Assembly (NCBI GenBank): GCA_020080175.1
Contig: JAGHQL010000011.1
Span: forward strand, 62,001 to 126,000
DNA length: 64,000 nt
Origin: Glutinoglossum americanum
Taxonomy: Eukaryota; Ascomycota; Geoglossomycetes; Geoglossales; Geoglossaceae
Reading direction: 5' to 3'
The stretch's first letter is position 1; every line of letters begins with the position of its first letter. The position numbers and the translations under genes are program-made. Shown here piece after piece: positions 47,433 through 58,363 of the stretch. The notes under the pieces are model-generated. The model worked only from the letters and a program-made list of their open reading frames with translations, was not told where the DNA came from and searched no databases.

Positions 47433-48230
47433 AGGCACGCCCAAACGTCGGTTTCATCGCGTGGGGCTACCAGCGATGCATGCCCAATTACTATTTATTT
47501 GTTTTCTCAGTGCGCGCATTCGTGACGACCTGTGGTTATTTCCTATAGTCCCGCTCAATGATGGCGTAGTGATCGGAGGTGAGCGGTGGCGCCTGGGGGC
47601 TTCAATGTTCCAATTTTCTTGGCGCATAAACCGTTATTATCGATTACACAGGATATTTATCCTCTTTTTCAATCCTATTCTCCCGACCAACAATATATGT
47701 GGCTAAGCCATGCTAGATACCATCACCCAAATAATATTGTTTCAATAATACTCTCTAGTACATGTAAGGTTGAGGTGACGCAGGCACAGACACAGTAGCC
47801 ACAGGGGACACCTCACTCAGCGCGGGGTGCAGCGTGTAGCAGAGTGCACAACGCATCCCACGCAGAGTGTGGAGAAATGCTGGGAGTACATAGCGGTCAT
47901 GCAGATACAGGCACGGTACAGTATGTAGGTACGGGGCAATGGTGGCTTAACTACACTTCGCACTAGGTGCATTGGCGTGGGGGACAGACATACTTACCGA
48001 ATTCCTTCCTCCATCATCTCCTGCCGTCCCATTCCTCCATTCTCACCCTTTACTTATCTCGCTTTCCCATCGCCGTTATTCTCACATCTTGGCACTACTG
48101 TCGATAAACCGCCACGGGTCCAAGTAGATCAATAAATCCCTCCGTAGGACCTACGATTGTCGACACCTAGAGGCCAACTCTCTCCCGCATTCACAAATCG
48201 GCCCAAGCAATAGCCTAAACAGGATTCACG
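47433..48230. other. Intergenic, hydrolase to glutaredoxin gene
   Basis: About 800 bp between two plus-strand genes. CA-rich short runs (ACAGACACAG) around 47780-47830; a CT-rich leader before 48231. No coding signal. Confidence 0.55.
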
Positions 48231-49059
48231 ATGCCCTCGCAACGACGGCTAAGGCTGCTCTTCCTTCTAGTTATCGCTTTCACAGTAGCTGTACTGTGGT
48301 ATACTGTATGCACGCGCTCTCTAATCTAAAACCCCTTTCTACCACCGTTATACACTAATCATTGATATAACCGCATACAGGCCGATCTCCGCGCCGCGCG
48401 GCAGGTAGACTTCTATCAGCGGACAGTGAAGAAGATGCAGGAGAAAGGCACAGACAACGCTGAGATGAGCAAGCGCCTGAAGGATGCCGAGTTGGACGCG
48501 AAGAAAGCCGCAGACGCCAAAGGGCCGAAGGAGGTCGTGTTAGGTGAAGGTAACAAAGGAGACAAACATCTTGCAATAGTGAAAGCCAATGCGGATGCAG
48601 AAGACTCACGGCCGGCTTACGATGTGACGGACGAGCTGAATGCAATCTTAAAAAGGTCGCCAAGTATGTCTCCTCTTTGTTTCTGGATGTTCGATGAGGA
48701 GGTCTGACACAGGGCGGCGCGCATGTATAGTCATCATCTTCTCCAAATCATATTGCCCCTTCTCCAAAAAAGCCAAGGGCATCCTTCTCGACAAGTACAA
48801 GATCGTTCCAGCTCCCTACGTTGTAGAGTTAGACCAGCACACGCATGGCACCGAGATTCAAGACGAGCTACTGAGGACCACTGGCCGACGGACGGTACCA
48901 AACGTACTCATCAATGGGAAGAGTATTGGCGGGGGTGATGACGTCGCTCAGCTGGATACATCTGGACTCTTGGTGGAGAAGGTGAAAAGCATTGGCGGGA
49001 AGAGAATCATGGAGGTTGCATTGAGGTCTTTGAAACATCCGAAGCAAGGAAGACGGTAG
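48231..49059 (+). CDS. Membrane-anchored glutaredoxin (Grx6/Grx7 type)
   Basis: A 228-aa protein: exon 1 48231-48305, intron 48306-48380, exon 2 48381-48663, intron 48664-48730, exon 3 48731-49059. A short basic N-terminus (MPSQRRLR) and a single hydrophobic helix (LLFLLVIAFTVAVLWYT) make a type II signal anchor, placing the rest in the secretory lumen. A charged linker of about 80 residues follows (RTVKKMQEKGTDNAEMSKRL). The glutaredoxin domain has the active site SKSYCPFSKKAKG, the TVPN motif in RRTVPNVLINGKSIGG and the GG-DD glutathione-binding turn (IGGGDDVAQL). The active site CPFS has one cysteine, so it is a monothiol-type site like yeast Grx6/Grx7, which act in the early secretory pathway. 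Frame and lengths fit the family. Confidence 0.92.
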
Positions 49060-50004
49060 AGTAGAAGGAGATATGAGAGACGGTGAGAGATTCGTGGCTA
49101 ATATATCACGCTCTCTCGTTTGTTTCTATTTTTATTTTCATTTAGGTTTGTGGCATCGTATTCTGGAGTCTTTGAGGAAGGGCTTTCCTTGGGTACATGG
49201 TCTACATTAATTGGATTCTCTAGGGTTTTTGTGCCTTTCTTTCCCATTGTTTTTCCATACCCCTATCGTTCGTTGGGTTGTGCATATCTATTCAGCATGG
49301 GTTCGTTCTTGTCTGCTTCCAGTCGAGCTTCCATATAAGCTACCTATGCGTGTGTGTATGTGTAATGATTGGTTGTACGATAAACAATCCGCGATCGATG
49401 CTATTATAGTAGGATAAATTAATCATGGTTTTCGGATAGAGATCCTACCAGCTTCGAACAAGAAAGAACATCGGTCGAATTTTGACACCGTGAAGCTGAC
49501 GCACGGCAGACGCATAAATTCTAGCATGACTGAGATATCTGGAGGATATAGTCCATAATATATCCTGGACATTAATGTTCTACGCTCTCGATTTTGATCA
49601 GTGTATCCCATCTCAATACGTACGAGCACGCGAATAGAGTAAATGGATTGGGAGTCACATGACGTAAGGCGTTAGCTGCATCTTATTGATGCGCACAAAA
49701 GCACCCGAGCTTCTTTCTATTGTCCCGCACGTTCCCTATTGAGCTCGAATGCCCTTTTCCCATTAGAGACAATAAGCACTTGCCTCCGCCAGACAATAGG
49801 GAATCTTCAGACAATAGGATGCAACGCTCTTGCCATTCCGTTAGACACACACGGCACCACTCCAATCCCTTTCCCGCGCCTGCCACATAAAAATGAAGGC
49901 CCTTCTGCGCAATGGCACACGTACGGGTCGCTGGACAACAACGAAAAGTCTTTCCGATTTTCCTTTCATATCTTGTACGATTAGAGCCAGATAGTCACAT
50001 CTTC
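49060..50004. other. Intergenic with repeated AGACAATA motif
   Basis: About 945 bp. Close to the next gene, the octamer AGACAATA occurs at 49766, 49791 and 49809, with a near inverted copy (CTATTGTC) near 49719. T-rich glutaredoxin 3' flank at 49120-49260. No supported coding frame. Confidence 0.5.
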
Positions 50005-50670
50005 ATGGATCTCCCCCAATCCGCGTCACGACTACACCGAAAGCTACAACCCAACGATGCCAACAGCCGGCTATCGCCACCAACACCTCAGCCATTCCCA
50101 GGCCTCACCGTCTTGCCTCCTCCAGCCTACACACCCACGCCCCAAACCGTGCAACACCTAGTTAGCGCCTACGCCGACCCTTACGCTGATGAGAGCGAAT
50201 CCGAGGAAGATGAGTACTACGAACCACCTCCGCCCATCACCATCAAGGTCGATGCGCCTCTTAAGATCATTGGCCATGCAAACATTGTCTGCTCCGACAC
50301 ACAAACCATGACTACACGGCTCGCCTCGGCCGTCGTCGCATCAATCCAAAGGACATTCGCGGCAGCAGGCGCCACCGCAAATGCAAGGCCACTAGACGTG
50401 GCAGTCGGATGCGGAGTTACAATCGCGGGTAGTAAGAACATAGTCGGCGATGGGATGGCAAAAGTATTTGCGGCAAAGGCCGCGGCACTGGAAAGGAATG
50501 CCAGTTCGGAGAGAGCCGCAGATATAGAATCCAGAAAGAGAAGGGCAGAATCCGTGAGCACCATGCACTCAATTTACAGAGAAGGAATGCAATGTTCTGA
50601 TATTGAAGAATCTTACAACAGGAGCCACCTGGAGTTCAGCTTGCGAAACGGCGGGACGGCAGAGAAGTAG
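50005..50670 (+). CDS. Conserved-looking hypothetical protein, intronless
   Basis: A 221-aa open frame. I take the ATG at 50005 (MDLPQSASRLHRKLQPNDAN) over the one at 49912, because the segment between them is AT-rich and leader-like. The N-terminal half is Pro-rich (PPPAYTPTPQTVQHLV), with an acidic patch (ESESEEDEYYEPPPP). The middle looks folded: ITIKVDAPLKIIGHANIVCS, LASAVVASIQRTFAAAGATA, LDVAVGCGVTIAGSKNIVGD. The C-terminus is a charged helix (RAADIESRKRRAESVSTMHS). No transmembrane helix or signal peptide. I do not recognise the family; alternating hydrophobic strand patterns suggest a small beta-rich domain. Cytosolic or nuclear location is a guess. Confidence 0.7.
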   Translation: MDLPQSASRLHRKLQPNDANSRLSPPTPQPFPGLTVLPPPAYTPTPQTVQHLVSAYADPYADESESEEDEYYEPPPPITIKVDAPLKIIGHANIVCSDTQTMTTRLASAVVASIQRTFAAAGATANARPLDVAVGCGVTIAGSKNIVGDGMAKVFAAKAAALERNASSERAADIESRKRRAESVSTMHSIYREGMQCSDIEESYNRSHLEFSLRNGGTAEK

Positions 50671-51280
50671 TAGCCACGAAAGTTCCAAGACAAGAGAGTA
50701 AGGAGGGTAAAGAGGACGAGCATAGCTAACAGATGGGAGACACTCACACCTATAGAGATGCTTAGGCTCGAAAGCCACGCAGCTTCCTAATTTATTTCTC
50801 TGTAAAAAGCTATAATACAGATTCACTGATTACCAGTGCCCCAAATGCTCCGCGCGTTTTCCTCAATTGCCTCCAGTATTGGATTCCAACCTGCGGCGGC
50901 GATTGAGATCTATATTTGCGGAATACCATGAATTATAATTGCCGTCCTCACTTCCCTACCCGACCCACCTAAAACTATTGCACTATAGCTTCAGCGTCCT
51001 GTAAGAGGTTGAACGTTCCTATGAAGGTTCTTCGACCACGGAGGCAACTTCCTATCGCGCTCGTAAAGTAGGCCGCAGTTGTTGCACAATGTCTACACAA
51101 AGTTAGCAAATATTGAGCACCCTCCTTGGAACTTGGCATACTCTAGGTCCCTGCGGTCCGTCCCTAACAGTCCACACAGCGGTTCCCGGTACCCTACAAT
51201 GTGAACACTTCCATGTGTTCCGCTCCCTGTCACGGCACATATTAGACCAATTTCACCCAAAGCCATGTAGTAAGAATCAC
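50671..51280. other. Convergent intergenic region
   Basis: About 610 bp between the ends of the hypothetical gene and sfh1. No supported feature. Confidence 0.5.
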
Positions 51281-52925
51281 TCACCAATCATTCAATCCGC
51301 CACCTCCACCATATCCAGCAACACCTCCAGACCCAACATCTGGGGTCCCTCTTCCCCCGGGTGTCCCCGCCCTCCCAACAGGGCTTAAACTCCTGAATCT
51401 TCGTTTCTTCTTACTCCGCTCTCCCCTTCCCATAGGTGTCTCCGAAGTTTCAGGATTGTCGAAAAATCCTCCAGGAGTGTTTTGTGGCATTCCACCAGCC
51501 ATCCCGGTCGAAGAAGAAAATCTGGCAGTTTCCCTCCGTAGTCGTCGTATCTGCCGCTCACGGTCGCCCTCGCGCTTTTCTATCTCCTCCTTAGAAAGGG
51601 TTTCAACCCTCGGTTCCCACTCATCAGCCAATTGTTCGTTATCAAACCTCCAGCCCGCCTCCTGGCCATCAGCCGCAAGGTTATCGATCTCCCCACCATA
51701 CCCATTCCCTCCCACCAAGCCTCCGCTCTCACAAGCTTCCTTCTTCAGACGAAGCACAGCTTCATAGATCGCATGTGTCACGGCCGGTACCCACTCACCG
51801 GCCAAGCCTAAATCTGCGCAAGTATGTTTAGCAAATTTTTCGGCTGAACCTGGTGGATGCAAGAGAGACCACTCGAACTTGTCCGTGTAGAGCTTGTTAA
51901 GCAGGTTGATGTTCAGTGTAATGATGCAACGGTATGTGTCGTCTGGGTTGTGCTCGTCCGATTCAGTCGAGATAAACGGAGTGGCTGATGCAGTAACACC
52001 TGTAGGAGCCACATGGTTGTCCGTTTGTGATACTCCATTCGTAGCGGGTGTGGCGGCAGTTGTTGGCGCAGGAGTCGAAGACTGATCTCGCGAAAGTGAT
52101 GCCCGAATCGTCTTGATGGCAGTAACATTGGTTGTCGTACTATGGGTAGAATGAAACAAAGGGTGCAGTGCTACGCCAGCGTACTCTTCAAGTTGTGTTC
52201 GTATTTGACTGCTGATCTGAGCCGCTGTGGTCGTTGAGTTAGGCAAGTCCAAGTCATTGACCAATACCTGAGCAAACTGATCCGGCGTAATGAGCGTCTC
52301 GTGTAGGTTCCAGAGGAAAACGTCTTTTAATCTATACGGGGGCGTTGCTTCCGGTGTCTTGTAAGCTGGAAGCGCCGGGTTGATACCAAAATCAGCAGCA
52401 TTGGATGGCAGGGGTAGCGCAGGCGCCGGGGTGAAAGATGGAATGTCAAGATCAATACGAATTGGAATCAGTGTAAGAGGAAGGGATGTCTGTGCATGCA
52501 GCTGTATATCGGTTCTGCCCAGCACGACATAAGTTAGCATACGTCGTCGCAAAAGACAGTCGAGGGGTTTTCCCATACTTTCCGAACTTTGGTCGCCCCA
52601 TCCAATCTCTCCATATACCTTGAATTTCAACAGGAGCTTTAAGTTCCTTTCCCAGCTTGTCGGCAGCAGATCCTTTATCCTGTTGTAGCTCATCCCGCCT
52701 CAGGCTCCTCAAACCGGTGGGTCGCCGTGGACCTTCGCTCTCGTCAAAATCATCGTCATCATATGCATCTTCTGCGTAACTAATAACAGTAGTCCCTCGC
52801 TTTGTTGTCCGCGAAATGGGCGCATTCTGGTTTACCATAGGCTGAATGACAGGAGTAAGTAAAGAGTTGCCATACGTCCTCAGACGCGGTGCGTAACTCG
52901 AAATGAAAGCCTGCGGAGGTGGCAT
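51281..52925 (-). CDS. sfh1: SNF5/INI1-family remodelling subunit Sfh1
   Basis: Core subunit of the RSC-type SWI/SNF chromatin remodeller. A 526-aa protein: exon 1 52925-52579, intron 52578-52515, exon 2 52514-51281. The start is MPPPQAFISSYAPRLRTYGN; the GTG-initiated extension upstream is not needed. A basic/acidic N-terminal region includes RTTKRGTTVISYAEDAYDDD and EGPRRPTGLRS. The SNF5 domain has two repeats: TLIPIRIDLDIPS with RLKDVFLWNLHETLITPDQF, and YRCIITLNINLLNKLYTDKF with FEWSLLHPPGSAEKFAKHTC and GEWVPAVTHAIYEAVLRLKK. A Thr/Ala-rich insert sits between repeats. The C-terminus holds a basic segment (RSKKKRRFRSLSPVG) and a Gly-rich end. Sfh1 is preferred over Snf5 from the compact length and the C-terminal basic/Gly tail, though the two paralogs are similar. 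Confidence 0.9.
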
Positions 52926-53380
52926 TTCAAGATGGCGCACGCTATAAATTCACGCGCAGAGGGATTGCAAGCTCCACCACCAGCTTGAAATATTTTTTCC
53001 TCTCTCTCTTCCCCCAAGGCTCTGCGCGTTCTGATTCACTCCCGAGTATGTCGGAAATGGCGTCGAACTCGTCCAGGTGTCCAGAGAACTCACTAGTAGC
53101 ATAGGCTCGAGAGTAGTAGGTCCACGGTTTGTAAATGTCGGGTTCCAGGTTCAAATCCCACAAAATAGCAACAATACATAAATATATCTGCAAACGTACT
53201 TTACCATGTTTGAAATGGGAAAGAGGCTCCCACTCCCTCTTTTGCCATGTTGGTCATGTGACGCGACCCCTTTACACCATTTGGTACTGCGAGAAGCACC
53301 AGTGGTGCAAGGAATAGGCATTTACGCTCCATACATGTTACTATATACAAGTTCTCACTTTGTGCTCTACTGCACCCCGA
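52926..53380. other. sfh1 promoter / rpn13 3' flank
   Basis: About 455 bp. A small minus frame (52942-53193) has no family signal, and a B-box-like GGTTCAAATCC at 53148-53158 does not fold as a tRNA. Confidence 0.5.
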
Positions 53381-55002
53381 CTAGTCGGTGTCCATACTGT
53401 TCTCCCCGCCTTTGTCTTCCTCCTGAATGCCTTTTTTCACACCTTCCAGAAAAGCTTCCACAGCCTCTCCGCCCCCGAGCGGCATACCACCACGGCGCAT
53501 GAACCCACCATTCTTCACCTTCACTCCCAATGCTTCACTAATACTAGGTAACCCTCCATCTCGGAGAGCTACGGTCAGACTACCGAGACTCTGGATAAAT
53601 TGCGGAGACCGGACGACTTTCCCCAGGATCTCTTTCTTCTGCGCCAAACTCAGCCCTTGTGATGCCACCGCCGCGCCTTCCGTATTAGGTTCTGTTGTCG
53701 AAGTGCTGACGCTTCCCCGTTCTAAAAGCAATTGCTGCGGCAGATAGGAGAGTAAGTTGTCCGCAAAAGCGTCGTGAGCTGCTTCAATAATAGGTAAGGT
53801 TGCTGATGGTGATAGCAGATCGGGAAGTGTAGTAAAGGGCTTGTCTTGAGCCTGCTGTAGCTGAACGCCACCTCTCTGACCCCCCTTGAGGGAATTGAGA
53901 AAATTCTGTACAATTTCTGAGGCATCATTTGTCGAAACAGGCACCCTAGATGAAATAGTCAGTGAACAACCTCCACTTTAGGCTCAAATATTTAAACGCA
54001 GCTAAGAAGGCCACTTGTTGTACCATATAATAGGGCATCACAAGGGAGAAAGGACGAGCCCAAGTATTATTTCGTTTTCTTTAGTACATTTCAAGAATGT
54101 TTCAAGAATGACTAAAATAAAATACTCCACCCTTTCTCCCTTGAAACGGTTCAGAGTAATTGCAATGCTGCCGGACGGTTGTTGCACTAAACACCTCAAT
54201 GGAGCTAACCGCGTACAAGGCTTATACAAATATGAACAAAATAACCTACGCTCTTGCGCCATCAGCACCACCCTCCCGAGCTTCCTCTCCCTCTTCTCTA
54301 ATATCCCCACCAGTAGCCCCAGGTCCCGCTCCACCACTACCACCGTGGTGATGGCCCCCAGCATGCCCAGCGCCTTCAGCATCCTCCATCGGTTCGTCAT
54401 CATCGGCGTCCCGATCCTGAACTGAGGCGATGGCACTCGGTACATCTACATCTTCGCCTTGGAGTAGTTCATCCACAATTTCACCAAGTCTCTTGTCCCT
54501 TGCGCTCCAGTAACTTGCTTCCCCCCGTGAGCTTTGGCTCTTCGATTGCAGCCAAAAGAAATGTCTTTGTGAGCTCGATGAGAATTTCAGTACGTAAATT
54601 CTGCCATTGATCGATGGAGAAGCTGATGAGTTGGGATCTACGTTCTTCACGTACGGAGTGAAGTGGGCATCCGTTGGAACCATGACCAGATCGAGAGTAG
54701 GTCTGTTTGATGGAGCCGAACGTGGCCGCCAGCAGAAATGGGTGAGCTCTAAGGACCACGACCATATGTCAGCAGAGTATTGACCACAGATAAATGTAAA
54801 TTACCCTACCATCTTCACCAGAGTAGAGGTAGATGTAGCCCAGCCCCGGTTTCGGTTTTACTTTGGGCGGAGTAGTGCTTGTCTACAACATATTAACCCT
54901 CACTTTTCGTACTGATATGGCTTCCCAATGTTCATGCGGAAGTGCACGTACGTCGATGTCACAGAGGCCAGCTTTGAATGTGATGATGGGTATAGCTGAC
55001 AT
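53381..55002 (-). CDS. rpn13: Proteasome ubiquitin receptor Rpn13
   Basis: Rpn13 is a ubiquitin receptor of the 26S proteasome and docks the deubiquitinase UCH37 in many fungi. A 395-aa protein in four exons: 55002-54952, 54882-54810, 54748-54250, 53945-53381; all joins keep frame. The start is MSAIPIITFKAGLCDIDTST. The Pru domain continues KPGLGYIYLYSGEDELTHFC, RPTLDLVMVPTDAHFTPY and SSQRHFFWLQSKSQ (ubiquitin/Rpn2-binding fold). A Gly/Glu/His-rich linker (HAGGHHHGGSGGAGPGATGG) is cut by the long last intron (53946-54249, 304 bp). The C-terminal DEUBAD-type domain reads NDASEIVQNFLNSLKGG, LPIIEAAHDAFADNLLSYLP and LAQKKEILGKVVRSPQFIQS. Reading through the last intron gives TAG as the second codon after the donor overlap, so intron retention would yield a receptor without the deubiquitinase-binding half. 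Divergent from rpl6 over 310 bp. Confidence 0.93.
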
Positions 55003-55312
55003 AACGCAAAGCAGCAAAATATAGAGCGGCAGATCCCAGTAGGCGTGAGAGTTGGGGATAGTAGGGCGATCAGTTGTGTATTAAGATGGCTTGGGGTGAC
55101 AAGGTAGAGCCGCACGTATCATAGTTAATGTCACGTGATGGATACAGTTCAACGGAGTGATGGATGACTAAGAGTTTCAAACCTAGACCTAGGGCTTGCC
55201 CTCAGCCAGCCCTCGCTTCTTTCTTCGCAGTCTTGAAGTATGAGCCGCAACCACATCGACAAAACCTAGCAACAAAGGATCCAACTAACGATCCTTCGAA
55301 ATCATACTCGAG
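55003..55312. promoter_or_regulatory. Bidirectional promoter, rpn13 / rpl6
   Basis: 310 bp between outward-facing start codons. It holds a palindromic TCACGTGA (55131-55138, Cbf1-type E-box) and CTAGGGCTTGCCC (55189-55201), which contains the Tbf1-like AGGGCTT seen in the rpl9 promoter. Motif names are by resemblance only. Confidence 0.6.
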
Positions 55313-56258
55313 ATGTCGGCAAGTGCAGAGACGGCCAGACCGGCACCATCGAAGAAGAAATTCGGCAAGAGCCATAGAGTTGTTCCACACCACACACAAA
55401 AGGCGAAGAAGTGGTATCCTGCTGAGGATAAGAGCCAACCTAAGAATGTATGTTAGAATTGCGATCTACAGGGCGGGCGAGGTTGGTTTGGGCTGCAATG
55501 TCTGAACCGCGACGGTTTATGCTACGTGCGCTACCTCGAGTCACCCATCCCTCAATCTCCATATTTCTTTATATTACAGCCGATTTCTACCCGCTCTGGA
55601 TCACACACATGCGCCCTTACGGGGGTGAGCGGCAAACAGCTACTATCTATGAGCTACCGCTAGTAATATTAATCTCACTCATGTCGTGCACAGGTTCGCA
55701 AAACTGCTCACCCAGCCAAACCACGACCCAGCCTCCAGCCTGGAGCTGTCCTCATCCTCCTCGCCGGTCGTTTCCGTGGCAAGCGCGTCGTTCTTCTTAA
55801 GCATCTTCTCCAGGGGGTTCTCCTCATTACGGGTCCATTCAAGGTCAATGGTGTTCCTCTCCGGAGAGTGAACGCAAGATACGTCATCGCCACGAGCGCA
55901 AAGGTCGACTTGAAGGGCATCGATGAGAAGACTGTAGAAAAGGTAGCTGGTGAGGGATACTTTGCGAGAGAGAAAGGAAAGGAAGCGAAGCGCGGGGAGG
56001 ATCAATTCTTCAAGCAAGGGGAGAAGCATGAGGTTCGTTGCAAGCTCAGCCTCTGACAGCCGGCGCACCGTCCACCCATACGCTGACAGCCTGGTGTTAA
56101 CTCAGAAGAAGAAACCGTCCAGTACCCGGGCGAGTGACCAGAAAGCCGTCGATAAGGCCCTCCTCATCAATATCAAGAAGGAGCCTTATCTTATGAATTA
56201 CCTTGGCAGCACGTTTAGCCTACGTAAAGGTGATAGACCACACGAGATGAAGTGGTAG
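55313..56258 (+). CDS. rpl6: 60S ribosomal protein L6 (eL6)
   Basis: Eukaryote-specific large-subunit ribosomal protein on the solvent side of the 60S. A 208-aa protein: exon 1 55313-55447, intron 55448-55693 (246 bp, long for this window), exon 2 55694-56032, intron 56033-56105, exon 3 56106-56258. The joined protein starts [20 protein letters not shown], continues [20 protein letters not shown], the hallmark [60 protein letters not shown] and ends [19 protein letters not shown]. Frame is kept at both joins and the length is normal. Long first introns are common in fungal ribosomal protein genes. Shares the 310-bp promoter with rpn13. Confidence 0.96.
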
Positions 56259-56605
56259 ATCTGACAGCATGGGGAGTGTCTGACGGTGGTGGCTTGTGCG
56301 CAGGGGCAAGACAGCAGCTGGTGATCTCCGGGTGTTTCCTACAGTCAGGTTTCACGCACAATTCACTCTGTACGAAAGCTTCTCTAGGTCGAATTCAGAC
56401 CCAAAAGTGAAGAACACTGGGCTCAGGCTTAAGGAGTGACTCTAATTAAATCATCACATATGCACATCATACAAGGGCGATCACGCAGAAAACCATACAA
56501 CAAATATAACATAATCCCCAAAGCATAAGTTACCATTCATCCAGTAGCATGCGAAAAGGAAGTACGCAAAATGAGAAATCAGACAGCGGAACCCAGTCTT
56601 CATCT
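56259..56605. other. Convergent intergenic region
   Basis: About 350 bp between the ends of rpl6 and the membrane-protein gene. No supported feature. Confidence 0.5.
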
Positions 56606-57599
56606 CTAACACACACTTTTCCCCCTCGACCTTTCTACCCTCTTCTCATTCAGCAGTGTGATAAATACGTTGGACACCACTAAAACCAGCGTAACTACCA
56701 CGATCACAAACAGCAAAATAAGGGGTATCATTACACAAGTCACACCGAAACCCCAACTCACAGTTCTGAAAGATTCCGGTACCTGAGTCGGTGGCAATGC
56801 CAAAACCACTTGCATTGCAGTAAGGATGGTTACTGCATATCCAAATACAGCTATAATCCAGGCGAAATTGCCCTCGAGGAAATTTTTGTAGCGCCGACAA
56901 CGGTAATGGTAGCCACGCAGATCGCGAACCGCGATGCGATAGATAATATTCAACCGATTCAACCGCAGTTCGCCGTACCGCCAGCGAGGATTCCTAGGGT
57001 CCGGGGATTTGAGAGGGTCGATATTAGCGTTCTGAACACTGCGGACAAACGCCGCCCAGCGACCCCACCCTATTTCCCTTGGGATAAGTTTGCTGGTATG
57101 GGCGATATCCAGGTCGTTACTCGAGCGAACCAACCTGGTGTATGTGTAGAGAAACCCACAGGCTTCCGGACAAAGATCTCGATAGTCCCCTTCCTTATCT
57201 CCCGTACAGATATTCTGGGCCCAAAAGTCCCAATTGAGCAACCAGAGAGGCAACGGCTTCACGAAAATTGTCGTGTCATACCAGACAAGATGCATATCCG
57301 CTCTTTCGGTCACAACAATGTGGCGATCCAACATCTTCTGTGCGTGTAACGGACGGATGTTTCCAAGTCGACCAGCGAGCCAGAGATGGCGGTGGACTCG
57401 GTTGAGCCTGTGTACGTTGAGTTCCTCCCTGACCCATCCCCGCGGTGTTTGGTCTTGCGCCAACAGTGGGTCGCCGGGTATTATCTATTAGGATGGTTGT
57501 CAGCGAAGCAAGATGACGGAGATGCGGTCATGCTCAGCCCACTTTATCTTCTTCCCAGAACACTAGACTATCTTCCCTGTTGAATGGGAGGGGTAGCAT
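56606..57599 (-). CDS. Two-helix fungal membrane protein (candidate DUF6601 family)
   Basis: A 311-aa protein in two exons: 57599-57543 and 57484-56606, with intron 57542-57485; the join is in frame and supplies the ATG (MLPLPFNREDSLVFWEEDK) that the long exon lacks. The soluble part has RLNRVHRHLWLAGRLGNIRP, LLNWDFWAQNICTGDKEGDY, RDLCPEACGFLYTYTRLV and WRYGELRLNRLNIIYRIAVR, followed by a membrane hairpin: FAWIIAVFGYAVTILTAMQV and VTCVMIPLILLFVIVVVTLV, then a short basic tail (NEKRVERSRGKSV). This domain order resembles an uncharacterised ascomycete family that I recall as DUF6601; the label is from memory. No enzymatic motif is visible. The role is unknown; an integral membrane protein with a cytosolic N-terminal domain is the natural reading. 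Confidence 0.82.
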
Positions 57600-57981
57600 G
57601 ATCGTGATTCATTCTCATGCTTCGCTATAACAGATACTAGATCATTATTATGAAATCATGAAGAACCGGGCGCGGATGAGGTTGGGACTTGCACAGCCGG
57701 CCACGAGGCTTCCATTGTTGCATTGTCAAATTCGAAGCCTTACAAAACAAATACATGCCTGTCTCCACGAATCAAAAAAACCCCTATATAAACCTATGAC
57801 ACCACTTGAATAGAAAATGAGAAGTCCGACTTTGGCTGATGTCTAACAATTCCCACTCATAAAAATCTAGACACTCGGGCAGGACGTCGCTAAGTGTACG
57901 TACTTGTGCCATTATTTTATCCTCTTTTATACTTCCTTTAGCTAGCCGAAATCACTGGGCTTAAATATTGTCTGTAATGTA
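57600..57981. other. Intergenic, left of MITE
   Basis: About 380 bp upstream of the two-helix membrane-protein gene, up to the MITE's flanking TA. AT-rich, no coding signal. Confidence 0.5.
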
Positions 57982-58153
57982 CAGAGGCCCGCACCAAAAG
58001 TTTTAAGACATCTCTTTAGGCTTCGCTTAGGCATTACCACACCAAAATCCAGTTAAGCCTACCCCCCACTAGGAAAAGCTGAGCCCCCTTAAGGCAGCAT
58101 TTCGCTTAACTGGTTCTAGTTAGGAGTCCGATTACTTTTGGTGTGAGCCTCTG
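57982..58153. mobile_element. TA-flanked MITE, 172 bp (Tc1/mariner-Fot/pogo type ends)
   Basis: The left end CAGAGGCCCGCACCAAAAGT and the right end ACTTTTGGTGTGAGCCTCTG form 20-bp terminal inverted repeats with two mismatches, flanked on both sides by TA (57980-57981 and 58154-58155), the target duplication of the Tc1/mariner superfamily. A perfect subterminal inverted repeat (CCAGTTAAGC at 58049-58058, GCTTAACTGG at 58104-58113) lets the centre fold too. There is no coding capacity, so it must have been moved by a transposase elsewhere. The well-kept ends suggest a fairly young insertion. It lies between the two-helix membrane-protein gene and the GPI-protein gene. Confidence 0.88.
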
Positions 58154-58363
58154 TACTGATACATAACGTCACCTCTTATATACGATAGGATGGCGTCAAT
58201 GGGAAACTTTCAGATTCAATTTTTGATCATATTGGACAGTATCACCCTTTTCACATATGACCTTGAATACACTCACTAGTATAACAACAACAAAGGGGAT
58301 GAATTGAGACTCCGTATACTCTGCCGCTAATACATGTTTATACATAATCCGTTTATCATTGCC

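Noticed and set aside
53100-53170. tRNA gene from the B-box-like GGTTCAAATCC
   Set aside because: The T-stem does not pair and no matching acceptor or D arm is present.
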